From: Pseudoalteromonas sp. N1230-9
Lineage (GTDB): Bacteria > Pseudomonadota > Gammaproteobacteria > Enterobacterales > Alteromonadaceae
Reading direction: 5' to 3'
DNA: 64,000 nt
Assembly (NCBI RefSeq): GCF_032716425.1
Contig: NZ_CP090419.1
Coordinates: 2,606,001-2,670,000 of the forward strand
The notes beneath the pieces are model-generated. The model had not been told where the DNA came from. It saw nothing but the letters and a program-made list of their open reading frames with translations, and ran no database searches. The translations under genes were made by a program, and so were the position numbers. Positions 18,889 to 28,451 of the stretch are shown here, one piece after another; position 1 is the stretch's first letter, and every line of letters begins with the position of its first letter.

Positions 18889-20295
18889 TTAGCCACCCAA
18901 CAGGCTGATTGCTGCTTGTGGTATTTGATTCGCTTGCGACAAAATTGACGTACCCGCTTGTTGCAAGATTTGGTTTTTCGTCATGTGCGCTGTTTCTGTT
19001 GCAAAGTCAGTATCTTGAATACGGCTACGTGAAGCCGATACGTTTTCAGCGACATTCGCTAAGTTGCTAATTGTGTGACCAAAACGGTTCTGTACCGCAC
19101 CAAGTCCAGCTCGAATACTGTCAATTTGTGCAATTGCCGAGTCGATAACATCAATAGCACTTTGCGCACCATCTTGAGACGATGCAATATCAATATCTTT
19201 AACAGTAGATAACGTAGAGGCAGTTCCTGCAACAAGTTCTGCCGCGTCTGCCGTACCATCATCACCCACTGTAAACTGTTGAGTTGAGGTAAGTCTTAGT
19301 TCAGACGTTTTACTCACATCAGCTGCTGTTGCATTACCATCTAACTGCACCGTAGCACCTGGTAGCGTTGAACCTGTGATTTCAACCCCATTCACACCTT
19401 CAGCAGTTAGATCAATAGAGCCTGTATCTGCATCAAACTTCACATTAAAGCCATCTTTAGCAAGCTCTTCAGATAAACGCTCCGCGTTACCCGCAAACGT
19501 TGCTAAATCATAAGATTTAGTACCAACGTTTAAAGTACCATCATCATCAACACCTAAATTGTCGATTGTTACATTTACATAAGCTTTTGCTTCAATACCT
19601 GTATTCTCTGCATTAATTGCCTCAGCAACATCCACTGCTGATTGTGTATTTGCATAGGTATGTGTATAAGCACCCTTATAACCAGAGAAAGTTACGCTGC
19701 CACCAGTACCATTAGCAAACTCTGTTGCAAGTGTTGAGTTATTAAACTCACCAAAAACTGTACCACCACCTTTCACTTCATGTGAGCCGATATCACCCGC
19801 AGCTGTGCTCTCAAGTGTTACATCAATCGTTTGGTTCGCATCTGAGCCCACTTGGAATTGCTTAGTGCCAAAGGTTCCATCGAGTAGCTGTACACCACCG
19901 AACGTTGTTGTATCAGAGATACGAGTTAATTCTGTTTGTAATGCTGTAACTTCTTGCTGTAGCGCGTCTCTATCTTCTGCTGAGTTTGAACCATTTGCAG
20001 CTTGAAGCGCAAGCTCACGCATACGTTGTAAGATACTGGTAGACTCTTGCATCGCACCTTCAGCTGTTTGCGCCATTGAGATACCATCATTTGCGTTACG
20101 CTGTGCGACTGCAAGACCGTTTATTTGTGATGTTAAACGGTTTGAAATTTGTAGGCCCGCAGCATCATCTTTTGCGCTATTAATACGCATACCCGACGCT
20201 AAGCGTTCCATTGAGGTTGTTAAACCTTGACTTGATTTATTCAGATTACGCTGTGCGTTTAGTGACGACACATTAGTATTGACTGTTAATGCCAT
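18889..20295 (-). CDS. Flagellin, sigma54-controlled copy
   Basis: This second filament subunit has 468 residues and the same architecture as the neighbour: conserved D0/D1 ends ([32 protein letters not shown]) and a variable middle at about 180-375. The two proteins align along the whole length, including the middle modules ([21 protein letters not shown] here, [20 protein letters not shown] there), so they are paralogues of recent origin. A sigma54 motif precedes it, as for Vibrio flaA, the core flagellin. This copy is therefore likely made first and may form the proximal filament. Confidence 0.96.
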   Translation of the reverse strand: MALTVNTNVSSLNAQRNLNKSSQGLTTSMERLASGMRINSAKDDAAGLQISNRLTSQINGLAVAQRNANDGISMAQTAEGAMQESTSILQRMRELALQAANGSNSAEDRDALQQEVTALQTELTRISDTTTFGGVQLLDGTFGTKQFQVGSDANQTIDVTLESTAAGDIGSHEVKGGGTVFGEFNNSTLATEFANGTGGSVTFSGYKGAYTHTYANTQSAVDVAEAINAENTGIEAKAYVNVTIDNLGVDDDGTLNVGTKSYDLATFAGNAERLSEELAKDGFNVKFDADTGSIDLTAEGVNGVEITGSTLPGATVQLDGNATAADVSKTSELRLTSTQQFTVGDDGTADAAELVAGTASTLSTVKDIDIASSQDGAQSAIDVIDSAIAQIDSIRAGLGAVQNRFGHTISNLANVAENVSASRSRIQDTDFATETAHMTKNQILQQAGTSILSQANQIPQAAISLLGG

Positions 20296-20370
20296 TTTAC
20301 CATCTCCTAGTTTTAATTAGGCTGTGGTCCAATGATAATGTGAGGAACCACGCGCTTTGTAAAACACATA

Positions 20371-20387
20371 AAGCAGGAAGCGTGCCA
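20371..20387 (-). promoter_or_regulatory. sigma54-type promoter of flagellin gene
   Basis: The minus strand reads TGGCACGCTTCCTGCTT, with GG-N10-GC spacing and TGGCAC intact, 76 bp upstream of the flagellin start. Confidence 0.87.
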
Positions 20388-20460
20388 GCTCAAAAATAAA
20401 TTTTAAAACCATGTTTTATAAGCGTTTTTAATTCACTCCTTATGATAAAGCTCATAATAA

Positions 20461-20496
20461 AAAAGCCAGTGACAATTTATTGCCACTGGCTTTTTT
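20461..20496 (-). terminator. flgJKL operon terminator
   Basis: A GCCAGTG/CACTGGC stem has A-runs and T-runs of six on either side, a strong symmetric terminator following flgL. It separates this operon from the flagellin gene. Confidence 0.9.
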
Positions 20497-20529
20497 AGAA
20501 ATAGGCAAACTATTTCCGATGTTTTGTCA

Positions 20530-21783
20530 CTATAAATAATCAAACAATGTTAAGTTGGCTAAGCGTCCAAAGGTTGCTTGTGATGCCTGCAACGCTGTTT
20601 CATGTTTCGTTAAATCGCTAATCGCTTCGGCCATATCGACTTCAACTAAGTTTGCTTTACTCTCTTTATTATTAATATCTAACGCGCTATTTGAGTCAGT
20701 CACTTGTTCAACCAAGTTCATACGTGCACCTAAACTTGCTTGAGTAAACACAACTTGATCACTGGCATTTTGTAATTGCACCAAACCATCAGCGAGTGCA
20801 TCATGCAGCTCATCACCTTCAAGGCCACTATTAAGGCTAGTGATCAGGTTTTGCATGGTATTGAGTACATTCTCTTTTTGCGGTTGTTGCAACGAAAAGT
20901 CAAACGTACCAGGGGCTGCGCCCTCTAGCTTAAACTCCATACCAGCATATTCAATTGGCTCACCTGTGTATTCACCAGTCACTGCTGGGGTGATTGGATT
21001 ACCATAGCCGTCATTAATAACATAGGTATCAGGGTCACCAGGGTTAACACCTGGAACAAGTTCGACTTGAAATGTATTATCTGCAGGCAATGCCGTCGGG
21101 TTCAAGTCGTAATTCGCTTGATGGAACTTATCAAAATCAGCTTGTTTTTTGACATACACAGTACCCGATGTAACACCGCCTGCCGCTGTTCCCTCATTTG
21201 ATACTACATCAAGGCGGGCATTCACTTTTTCGAACGCAGTAAAACCATTATCACTTGAGCGAACATCAACACCTTTAGCTATTGTTACTTTATGCTGTCC
21301 CTGATCGCCTTGATATTCATATAGGCCAGTTAGCGTATTCAGGCTGTATGTTTGCGTGCTATCTTGATAACCAGAAAAAATATACTTGCCATCTTCAGAT
21401 TGACTATTCATTGAGCTGAGCAAAGACTTTTGCAGCTCCTCCAGCTCACTGGCAATGGTTTGTAAGTCTGTCTGGCTCATCGCCCCATTACCGGCACGAA
21501 TTGCTAGCTCTTGCGCAGCCTGAATGGTGGTATTGATATTTTGTAGTACACTTTCTTCTGTTTCTAATCGGCCATTCAGTTGATTAATATTTTTAGTATA
21601 CTGCTCGTTTGTCTGGATTTTATTTGTAAATAAAGATGCTTGCGAGTAGGCAGATGGGCTTTCTGACGTCGATAAATATTTTTGCCCAGTATTCACGCGC
21701 TCTTGTGCATTCGCAACACCTTGCTGCCCTTCAAGAATTTTGTTGATACTGCTTTGGTACATTAAATTATTAGATAAACGCAT
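20530..21783 (-). CDS. flgL: Hook-filament junction protein FlgL (HAP3)
   Basis: FlgL forms, with FlgK, the junction between hook and filament. The protein has 417 residues. Its flagellin-like termini are clear: MRLSNNLMYQSSINKILEGQ with RVNTGQKYLSTSESPSAYSQA at the start, and VDMAEAISDLTKHETALQASQATFGRLANLTLFDYL region at the end. The central insert varies. The ATG follows the flgK stop by two bases, so translation is coupled. Confidence 0.96.
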   Translation of the reverse strand: MRLSNNLMYQSSINKILEGQQGVANAQERVNTGQKYLSTSESPSAYSQASLFTNKIQTNEQYTKNINQLNGRLETEESVLQNINTTIQAAQELAIRAGNGAMSQTDLQTIASELEELQKSLLSSMNSQSEDGKYIFSGYQDSTQTYSLNTLTGLYEYQGDQGQHKVTIAKGVDVRSSDNGFTAFEKVNARLDVVSNEGTAAGGVTSGTVYVKKQADFDKFHQANYDLNPTALPADNTFQVELVPGVNPGDPDTYVINDGYGNPITPAVTGEYTGEPIEYAGMEFKLEGAAPGTFDFSLQQPQKENVLNTMQNLITSLNSGLEGDELHDALADGLVQLQNASDQVVFTQASLGARMNLVEQVTDSNSALDINNKESKANLVEVDMAEAISDLTKHETALQASQATFGRLANLTLFDYL

Positions 21784-21785
21784 AA

Positions 21786-23783
21786 TTACCTCGCCGCACT
21801 TAATAAGGTATCAAAAACTGAACGGGCAGTCGCAAGCACTTGTGCAGACGCCGCATAAGATTGTTGAAAACGAAGCAAATTAGCAGCTTCTTCATCTAGG
21901 TTTACACCCGACAAAGATTCATACCATGCTTCAGACTGCTCAGCCAACGCTGTAAAAGCTGCGCCATTCGTTTGAGCTTGCCCTGTAACCACACCAATAT
22001 CAGACACTAAACCAGTATAGGCTTGATTAACGGTTTGATGGTTATTATCTGCTGAGCCGTCAACATTTCGTCTCACGATATTTGAATTCTGAATATCAGC
22101 TAGCAATAAACCATTACGGTTATCGTCAATTCCGCCTTCATTTGCTTCCACAGTAAATGTATCACCTAAAGCAGGCGTACCTTCTATATCGAAATCAAAA
22201 CCGTAATTTACAAAGTTACCGCCTGCTGCTGAAAGCACATTTTTTAATGGCGGTGTTCCGTTGAATGTTTCAGTATTAACCCCATCAGACACTGTATATT
22301 CATCTGGCTCTGCAGTTTTAGAAATCGTAATACTGCCATTAGGTAAACTGACTGGAGAACCGAAATAGCCTGCATCGGTTACTGTTCCAGCAGTAATACT
22401 GGCATCACTGGTGTTGTTGATATCATTAGCTGTTCGAATAGGCGATGCAAGCGCTAAGTCTTCGGGTCTGTTTGTAGCTAGCTCTAAATTGCCAGAAGCG
22501 TGAGAGTTTAATTTAACCATAAACTTATCACCGACATTCGCCGTGCCAGAAACATTGAGCTCTAAACCAAATGACTCACCACCGGCAGGTGTAATAGTTG
22601 AAGAGTCAATAACCCCACCCACTACATCTGCGGTTGTTACTGCACCAATTGGCTCACCTTTATTATCAACTGCTTGGATTTCCACTGTCGTAGGGCTGGT
22701 ATAACTAATCACAAAATCACTGGCTGGTAGTGAACTACCAAACCCAGCTTCAACAGTTGCCGTCATTGATGCGTTACCCGTATTTGCCTGATACGCAAGG
22801 CCATTGGTTGAAGGGATAGCAAAAATATCTCCGCCCATTTCACCATTCGCAGTCATACCTAGGTGATTCTGTTGGTTAAATGCATCAGCAAGCGCCAACC
22901 CCATTTGACCAAGCTGGTTGTGTGCCGGCACGAGGATGTCATCACGAAATGATAAAAGACCACCAATTTTGCCTTTTAATTTACCCGTATCCACCTCAAG
23001 CGGCACAGCTTTGCCACCATTGACATCTAACTTAAGTTCTTGAAAACTCGGATCAGGATCGCCTGTTAAAGAAAATAAATTAAATGTACCATTTTCCATA
23101 ACTAAGGCTTCGCCTGTGCCTAAATAAACTTGCTTTTCACCGTTACTGCCATCAAGCGTTTCAATATCAATTAATTCAGATAAATCACGAATCGCTTTAT
23201 CACGTTCATTATAAAGGCTACTTGAAAGTGACTCACGGTCAGTGCCATCAACAGCAACAATTTGTGAATTCAGTTCACTTATACTTTGAATTAAATTATT
23301 CGCTTCTTCGGAAAAGATTTCTAGCTGCTCATTCACAACCGCTTTTTGCTCTGAAACAATCCCCGATAGTCTATCCATCTGATCAATTAAATTCTGTGCA
23401 TCTGTCATCACTAAAGAACGCGCAACATTTGACGATGGCTGATTTAGGCTTTCTTGAATATTATTAAAAAACGAATTAACACTGGTTGATACACTATTTG
23501 ACTCTTCTGAGAATAAGCTATCCATGCGGCTTGCTTCTGTAACAAATTGGTCAAAAAATGCTTTACTTGAAGTGTCACGATTGAGCTGTTTTTGCGCAAA
23601 CTCATTGAGTAAACGATAAGTTTCACCACGACCAACTTGATTGTCGATCATGGTAGTAAATTCTGTTCGCTCACGTACATAGCCTTCTGTATTAACATTG
23701 GCTATGTTTTTACTGGTGGTTTGCAGCAACTGTGAGTTTGCTCTTATACCAGCATTTGCAATGTCATAAATATTAAATGACAT
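21786..23783 (-). CDS. flgK: Hook-filament junction protein FlgK (HAP1)
   Basis: FlgK is the first junction protein assembled on the hook. The protein has 665 residues, within the range for the family. The N-terminal rod/hook motif (YDIANAGIRANSQLLQTTSKNIANVNTEGYVRER) and the C-terminal FLG_bbr_C region (GVNLDEEAANLLRFQQSYAASAQVLATA) are both diagnostic. A large variable insertion occupies the middle. It lies between flgJ and flgL in one operon. Confidence 0.97.
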   Translation of the reverse strand: MSFNIYDIANAGIRANSQLLQTTSKNIANVNTEGYVRERTEFTTMIDNQVGRGETYRLLNEFAQKQLNRDTSSKAFFDQFVTEASRMDSLFSEESNSVSTSVNSFFNNIQESLNQPSSNVARSLVMTDAQNLIDQMDRLSGIVSEQKAVVNEQLEIFSEEANNLIQSISELNSQIVAVDGTDRESLSSSLYNERDKAIRDLSELIDIETLDGSNGEKQVYLGTGEALVMENGTFNLFSLTGDPDPSFQELKLDVNGGKAVPLEVDTGKLKGKIGGLLSFRDDILVPAHNQLGQMGLALADAFNQQNHLGMTANGEMGGDIFAIPSTNGLAYQANTGNASMTATVEAGFGSSLPASDFVISYTSPTTVEIQAVDNKGEPIGAVTTADVVGGVIDSSTITPAGGESFGLELNVSGTANVGDKFMVKLNSHASGNLELATNRPEDLALASPIRTANDINNTSDASITAGTVTDAGYFGSPVSLPNGSITISKTAEPDEYTVSDGVNTETFNGTPPLKNVLSAAGGNFVNYGFDFDIEGTPALGDTFTVEANEGGIDDNRNGLLLADIQNSNIVRRNVDGSADNNHQTVNQAYTGLVSDIGVVTGQAQTNGAAFTALAEQSEAWYESLSGVNLDEEAANLLRFQQSYAASAQVLATARSVFDTLLSAAR

Positions 23784-23796
23784 GAGGGCTTACTCC

Positions 23797-24753
23797 TTAA
23801 CGTACCAATGAAGCAGCAACACTTTGAAGCTCAACACGCTTTAGTACCTGCTTTATTTTATCGGCATAATTTGGGTCTGTTGCATAACCTGCTTTTTGTA
23901 AAGAATCTAAAAATGCTGCAGGCTCTGCGGTGTTTTCAAGTGCTTCTTGATAACGAGGATTCTCATTGAGGAAATCCACAAAATCATGAACACTTTCTTT
24001 AATTGATTGATAAGAACGAAAACTGGCTTGTTTCTTAACAGGCACACCTTGCTCAAACTCCAAAGTAAGTTTGCTTGCTTTGTCACCTTGCCAGCTTTTA
24101 TCAGATTTAATATTGAATAAGTTGTTACTACTGGTGCCGTCTGCTTTGCTAATAATGTGTTTTCCCCAACCTGTCTCAAGGGCAGCTTGCGCAACCATGA
24201 CAGCAGGGTTTAAACCAATTTTCTCAGCTGCATTTTTAGCATGTTCCCACACCGTGCTGATAAATGATTCAGCATCATCAAAGCGATTTTCAGTTTGTTC
24301 ATTGGCTGACGTAGTCTCGACAGCTTTAGTCGTCGTATCTGGCTGTTCAACACCACTTGCACGTCTATCACTGTTAAACTCAGTTGTAGTCCTAAGCACA
24401 GAGCCTGGCATAAATTTTTTGCCATCAGGCGATAACTGCTGAACAATAAGATCTGCTAAACCCAATGAGCCATTTGAAGACAACTCGACTGATAGTTGCT
24501 GATCATGCATTTCTTCAAAAAACTTTACGCCACTGGTGTTAAAAGGACTGTCTTTATCTTCGAACGCTTCATTCGCTTTACGCATGCTCTTCAAGAGCAT
24601 TTGTGTGAAAATAGATTCAAATTGTGCCGCCGCCTTTTTTAACGCCTCTTTTGACGCATCGCTAGAGGCATCACTTTTTAGGGCACTTTGACGTAATGAG
24701 TCTAAGTTACCTAAATCAAAAAAGTTTTGCTTGTCGAGATGATTAGTATCCAT
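23797..24753 (-). CDS. flgJ: Peptidoglycan hydrolase and rod-binding protein FlgJ
   Basis: FlgJ caps the growing rod and cuts the peptidoglycan ahead of it. The protein has 318 residues and two domains: the N-terminal rod-binding domain (AAAQFESIFTQMLLKSMRKANEAF) and a C-terminal glucosaminidase domain (AQAALETGWGKHI with the catalytic Glu). I start it at ATG 24753; a TTG 33 bp upstream is also in frame but unlikely. flgJKL have their own sigma54 motif and are cut off from flgI by a terminator. Confidence 0.95.
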   Translation of the reverse strand: MDTNHLDKQNFFDLGNLDSLRQSALKSDASSDASKEALKKAAAQFESIFTQMLLKSMRKANEAFEDKDSPFNTSGVKFFEEMHDQQLSVELSSNGSLGLADLIVQQLSPDGKKFMPGSVLRTTTEFNSDRRASGVEQPDTTTKAVETTSANEQTENRFDDAESFISTVWEHAKNAAEKIGLNPAVMVAQAALETGWGKHIISKADGTSSNNLFNIKSDKSWQGDKASKLTLEFEQGVPVKKQASFRSYQSIKESVHDFVDFLNENPRYQEALENTAEPAAFLDSLQKAGYATDPNYADKIKQVLKRVELQSVAASLVR

Positions 24754-24791
24754 CAGCTTTTTGACACAATAATTATTAATACCCAATTAAA

Positions 24792-24807
24792 TGCAAAAAA
24801 TGAGCCA
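24792..24807 (-). promoter_or_regulatory. sigma54-type promoter of flgJKL
   Basis: The minus strand reads TGGCTCATTTTTTGCA with exact GG-N10-GC spacing, 39 bp upstream of the flgJ ATG and just downstream of the flgI terminator. Confidence 0.82.
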
Positions 24808-24845
24808 ATAAATAAGAGAAAAGAATTTAGAATAATAACGCAGAG

Positions 24846-24873
24846 ACTAAAAGCGCGCTTTCGCGCGTTTTTA
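24846..24873 (-). terminator. flgFGHI operon terminator
   Basis: ACTAAAAGCGCG and CGCGCGTTTTTAGT pair in a long GC-rich stem. It starts 6 bp beyond the flgI stop. Confidence 0.85.
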
Positions 24874-24878
24874 GTTAA

Positions 24879-25973
24879 TTAGATAATCACAAGTTGTCCG
24901 TTTATGGCCCCTGCTTGCTTAAGTGCTTCAAGAATGGCCATTAAGTCACCCGGCGCTGCCCCCACTTCGTTAATAGCACGCACCAGATCATCAAGACTAA
25001 TTCCTGGATTAAATACAAATGCACGAGAATCATCTTGGTCAACATCGATAATGCTTTGATTAGTCACAACTGTTTCACCCTCGCTAAATGCGTTTGGCTG
25101 CGAAACATTTTGCTGCTCAGCAATGGTAACGGTTAATCCACCATGCGTAATCGCCGCCGGTTGCAATTTAACATTCTTACCAATCACTATCGTGCCTGTA
25201 CGTGAATTAACAATAATTTTTGCTGCAGTGTCAGCGGGTTTGAACTCCAAATTTTCAAGCGTTGATAAATAAGCAACACGCTGCGATGCATCACGAGGTG
25301 CAAGTACTCTCACCGATGCCGCATCAATTGCTTGCGCACTATTTGGACCAACTAAGTCATTAATTGTTTGCTCTAATCTTTTTGCTGTTGTGAAATCAGG
25401 GCGATTCAAGTTAAAGGTAATGTAGTCGCCTTGCATAAACGGGCTTTTAACTGCTCTCTCAACCGTTGCGCCATTAGGAATACGCCCAACAGTGGGTGTG
25501 TTGATAATAACACGACTACCGTCAGCACCTTCTGCACCTAACCCACCAACTACAAGGCTACCTTGGGCAATCGCATAGGTGTTGCCATCAACCCCTTTTA
25601 AGAAGGTTTGCAGTAATGTACCACCACGTAAGCTTCCTGCACTACCAATTGAAGAGACCGTGATGTCAATTGTTTGGCCAGGCTTTCTAAATGCAGGCAA
25701 TTCTGCGTGCACAGCAACAGCGGCAACATTTTTAATTTTTGGCTTTAAACTCGCCGGCAAAGTTATGCCAAAACCATTAAGCATGGCTTTAAAGCTTTGT
25801 TCAGTAAAACGGCTTTGTTCACCAGTACCTGGCAAACCAACCACCAGACCATAGCCAACTAATTGGTTAGAGCGAACACCTTCGACCATAGAAACATCTT
25901 TAACCCGCTCAGCCTGCACACTAAACTGCAAACTAAGTAAGCAAAGTGCGATGATGCATTTAACCCCATTCAT
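24879..25973 (-). CDS. flgI: Flagellar P-ring protein FlgI
   Basis: FlgI forms the periplasmic P-ring around the rod in the peptidoglycan layer. The protein has 364 residues, with a Sec signal peptide at about 1-21 (cleavage after VQA) and conserved blocks including [18 protein letters not shown] near residue 35 and the C-terminal [30 protein letters not shown] segment. It is the last gene of flgFGHI. Confidence 0.97.
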   Translation of the reverse strand: MNGVKCIIALCLLSLQFSVQAERVKDVSMVEGVRSNQLVGYGLVVGLPGTGEQSRFTEQSFKAMLNGFGITLPASLKPKIKNVAAVAVHAELPAFRKPGQTIDITVSSIGSAGSLRGGTLLQTFLKGVDGNTYAIAQGSLVVGGLGAEGADGSRVIINTPTVGRIPNGATVERAVKSPFMQGDYITFNLNRPDFTTAKRLEQTINDLVGPNSAQAIDAASVRVLAPRDASQRVAYLSTLENLEFKPADTAAKIIVNSRTGTIVIGKNVKLQPAAITHGGLTVTIAEQQNVSQPNAFSEGETVVTNQSIIDVDQDDSRAFVFNPGISLDDLVRAINEVGAAPGDLMAILEALKQAGAINGQLVII

Positions 25974-25985
25974 GATGTGTTACCT

Positions 25986-26669
25986 CTAAAAAGGAAAAAG
26001 TGAACTACTGAAGAATCGAGAAAGCCACCCTGCACTTTGCGACTCTTGCATTTGCCCTTTTCCTGAATATTGAATTCGTGCATTCGCAATGCGATTCGAT
26101 GTGACTGTATTATCGGCGGTCACATCTTCAGGGCGAACTAAGCCTTCTAAACGAATAAATTCTTCGCCTGTATTTAAGGTTAGCCACTTTTCACCGCGGA
26201 TCACTAGGTTGCCATTAGGCAAAACGCGCATTACATTGACGGATATATCACCAAATAAGCTATTAGACTGGTTTGACTTTGAATCGCCTTTAAATGATGA
26301 ACCTGAGCCAATGCCAAACTGGATGCTATCTCCGCCTATATTAACTGGGTTTCCACCTAAGCCGATAACCGGATCTAAGCTCGCATCCGTTTCTTTATCT
26401 GTTTCAGTTTTTGCCGCTTTCGATGCTTGCGTAGACTCTTGCAACTTAACAGTAATAATATCGCCTGTTCTGAGTGCTTTTTTATCTGAATACAGATCAT
26501 TTGACAGGTAACTATCAAACAATGAACCTGTTGGTACCATTTGTTCAGCAGAAGGCTCTGGATACATAGGTGCATAGTAAGGGTCATCCTGAACCACATG
26601 GTGGTTCTGTGTTGACATACAACCACCTAACATAAGTGCTGCCGATGTGACTAAGATAATATTACGCAT
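25986..26669 (-). CDS. flgH: Flagellar L-ring lipoprotein FlgH
   Basis: FlgH forms the L-ring in the outer membrane. The protein has 227 residues. The signal peptide ends in a lipobox LMLGGC with the lipidated Cys at about 17. The FlgH domain shows GSLFDSYLSNDLYSDKKALRTGDIITVKL and NGNLVIRGEKWLTLNTGEEFIRL, both hallmark segments. It lies between flgG and flgI. Confidence 0.97.
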   Translation of the reverse strand: MRNIILVTSAALMLGGCMSTQNHHVVQDDPYYAPMYPEPSAEQMVPTGSLFDSYLSNDLYSDKKALRTGDIITVKLQESTQASKAAKTETDKETDASLDPVIGLGGNPVNIGGDSIQFGIGSGSSFKGDSKSNQSNSLFGDISVNVMRVLPNGNLVIRGEKWLTLNTGEEFIRLEGLVRPEDVTADNTVTSNRIANARIQYSGKGQMQESQSAGWLSRFFSSSLFPF

Positions 26670-26684
26670 GCGACCTCCTACCCA

Positions 26685-27473
26685 TTAAAGCTGCTGATTA
26701 ATGTAGCTAAGCATTTCATCAACTGCTGAAATCACTTTTGAATTCATTTCATAAATTCGTTGCGTTTCAATCAGATTTACAAGCTCTTCAGTTACATTAA
26801 CGTTCGACGTTTCAAGTGATCCTTGAACCACAGTACCTAAGCCATCAATTCCTGGATTACCTTGCACAGGCGCACCACTTACAGCGGTTTCTGTATACAG
26901 ATTTTGCCCCATCGGCTCTAAACCCGACGGATTAATAAAATCACTGATTGTAAGCTGACCAATCACGACATTTTCTGCTTGTCCTGCCACCCGCACAGAT
27001 ACTTCACCATCTTGTGAAACAGTGATTGATTGCGCATCGTCAGGGACATTCATTTCAGGCTGAATAGGGAAACCCGCACCAGAGGTTACAATTCGGCCAT
27101 CTTCATCGGTTGTAAATTGGCCATTACGTGAGTAAGCAATATTTCCATCTGGCAGTTGTACTTCGAAAAAGCCAGGGCCTGAAATCATCCAATCGAGTGA
27201 GTTTTCGGTGGTAAGCATATTACCTTGCGAAAAGTTCTTCTGGTTTGCAACTACTTTTGCACCCGCACCAAGCATTAAACCTGATGGCATTTCAGTATCT
27301 TGTGATGAGCGACCACCAGGCTGATTGATATTTTGATATAGTAAATCTTCGAATACAGCACGGCTTTTTTTATAGCCTACTGTGCTGGCATTTGCGAGAT
27401 TATTTGAAATCACCGAAATATCGGTTTGTTGGGCATCAAGCCCTGTTTTACTGATCCACAATGCAGGATTCAT
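26685..27473 (-). CDS. flgG: Flagellar distal rod protein FlgG
   Basis: FlgG builds the distal rod. The protein has 262 residues, the standard length, with the N-terminal rod motif (SKTGLDAQQTDISVISNNLANASTVGYKKSRAVFED), the central GPGFFEVQLPDG segment, and the C-terminal motif ETSNVNVTEELVNLIETQRIYEMNSKVI. It overlaps nothing and sits 21 bp after flgF. Confidence 0.98.
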   Translation of the reverse strand: MNPALWISKTGLDAQQTDISVISNNLANASTVGYKKSRAVFEDLLYQNINQPGGRSSQDTEMPSGLMLGAGAKVVANQKNFSQGNMLTTENSLDWMISGPGFFEVQLPDGNIAYSRNGQFTTDEDGRIVTSGAGFPIQPEMNVPDDAQSITVSQDGEVSVRVAGQAENVVIGQLTISDFINPSGLEPMGQNLYTETAVSGAPVQGNPGIDGLGTVVQGSLETSNVNVTEELVNLIETQRIYEMNSKVISAVDEMLSYINQQL

Positions 27474-27494
27474 AATTCTACCCTCTCAGTGCTA

Positions 27495-28259
27495 TTAAAC
27501 GATGCGTAACAGCTGATCTTGACGTTCATCAATCTCTTCTGCTGTTTTCATCAATTTAACTTGTAATTCAAATTGGCGTTGATGGCTGATCATATCGACC
27601 ATTTCATGTACAGGATTCACATTGGACATTTCAAGTGTGCCTGATAACACCTCTACATTTTCTGACACATCACAAAAGGTACATTGACCATTCACTAAGG
27701 TCTCTGGTTTTGGCCGAAATAAGCCATCATTACCTTTTTCAAGTTGCGTGTTATCAGCCTCAATAACCTTAAGTCTGTCAACGACTTCTAAAAAGTTTGC
27801 TGGCGCACCTTGAGGTCGAACTTGAATAGAACCATCTGAACTAAATTCAACTTTTTCAATGGGCAGTGGCAAAATAATCGGACCACCTTCGCCAATAACT
27901 TGACGTCCATGGCTGGTCATTAATGCGCCATCGGGAGTAATGTTTAATGTACCGGCTTTTGTATAAGCTTCGTTACCTGAGGCATCTTGAACACTTAGCC
28001 AACCTCTATCACTCAATGCAACATCAAGATCGCGTCCAGTCTCAACATACCCACCCGACTCCATATTTGAGCCAGGTCGCTCTTGCATAGAAAACACGCG
28101 TGTAGGCATGCCTTCACCAAACGCTTGCATAGAGCGGGCTTGTGCAAAATCAGCTTTAAAGCCAGTGGTGTTAGCATTAGCAAGGTTATTAGCCTTTAGG
28201 GCCAGACCTCGCATACTTTGCTTAGCACCCGACATGGCAATGTAGACCATTTTGTCCAT
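27495..28259 (-). CDS. flgF: Flagellar proximal rod protein FlgF
   Basis: FlgF is a proximal rod subunit. The protein has 254 residues, with an N-terminal motif MSGAKQSMRGLALKANNLANANTTGFKADFAQ and the C-terminal LEMSNVNPVHEMVDMISHQRQFELQVKLM. It is the first gene of flgFGHI; a sigma54 motif lies 36 bp upstream, and the flgE terminator precedes that. Confidence 0.97.
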   Translation of the reverse strand: MDKMVYIAMSGAKQSMRGLALKANNLANANTTGFKADFAQARSMQAFGEGMPTRVFSMQERPGSNMESGGYVETGRDLDVALSDRGWLSVQDASGNEAYTKAGTLNITPDGALMTSHGRQVIGEGGPIILPLPIEKVEFSSDGSIQVRPQGAPANFLEVVDRLKVIEADNTQLEKGNDGLFRPKPETLVNGQCTFCDVSENVEVLSGTLEMSNVNPVHEMVDMISHQRQFELQVKLMKTAEEIDERQDQLLRIV

Positions 28260-28294
28260 AACATTGACTCATTAAAAATACGATATTTGATAAA

Positions 28295-28310
28295 TGCAAT
28301 AACAGTGCCA
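28295..28310 (-). promoter_or_regulatory. sigma54-type promoter of flgFGHI
   Basis: The minus strand reads TGGCACTGTTATTGCA, a perfect match to TGGCAC-N5-TTGCA. Confidence 0.9.
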
Positions 28311-28391
28311 AAGTAAAATTGACGCCTTATTTAGCGCTTATGAAGTGTAGAGCTCTGTGTTGTAGCAGGTGTGGGTCTAGTGACTAAAATG

Positions 28392-28422
28392 AAAAAGGCT
28401 GCCTGTTAAAGAGCAGCCCTTG
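28392..28422 (-). terminator. flgBCDE operon terminator
   Basis: GGCTGC and GCAGCC arms, followed on the minus strand by TTTTTC, lie 30 bp past the flgE stop. Confidence 0.82.
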
Positions 28423-28451
28423 TGTCGGATTGAGTTGAAGATCCGCTATTA

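Noticed and set aside
24754..24786. TTG start for flgJ at 24786
   Set aside because: It would overlap the promoter area and lacks a ribosome site. The ATG at 24753 gives a normal FlgJ length.
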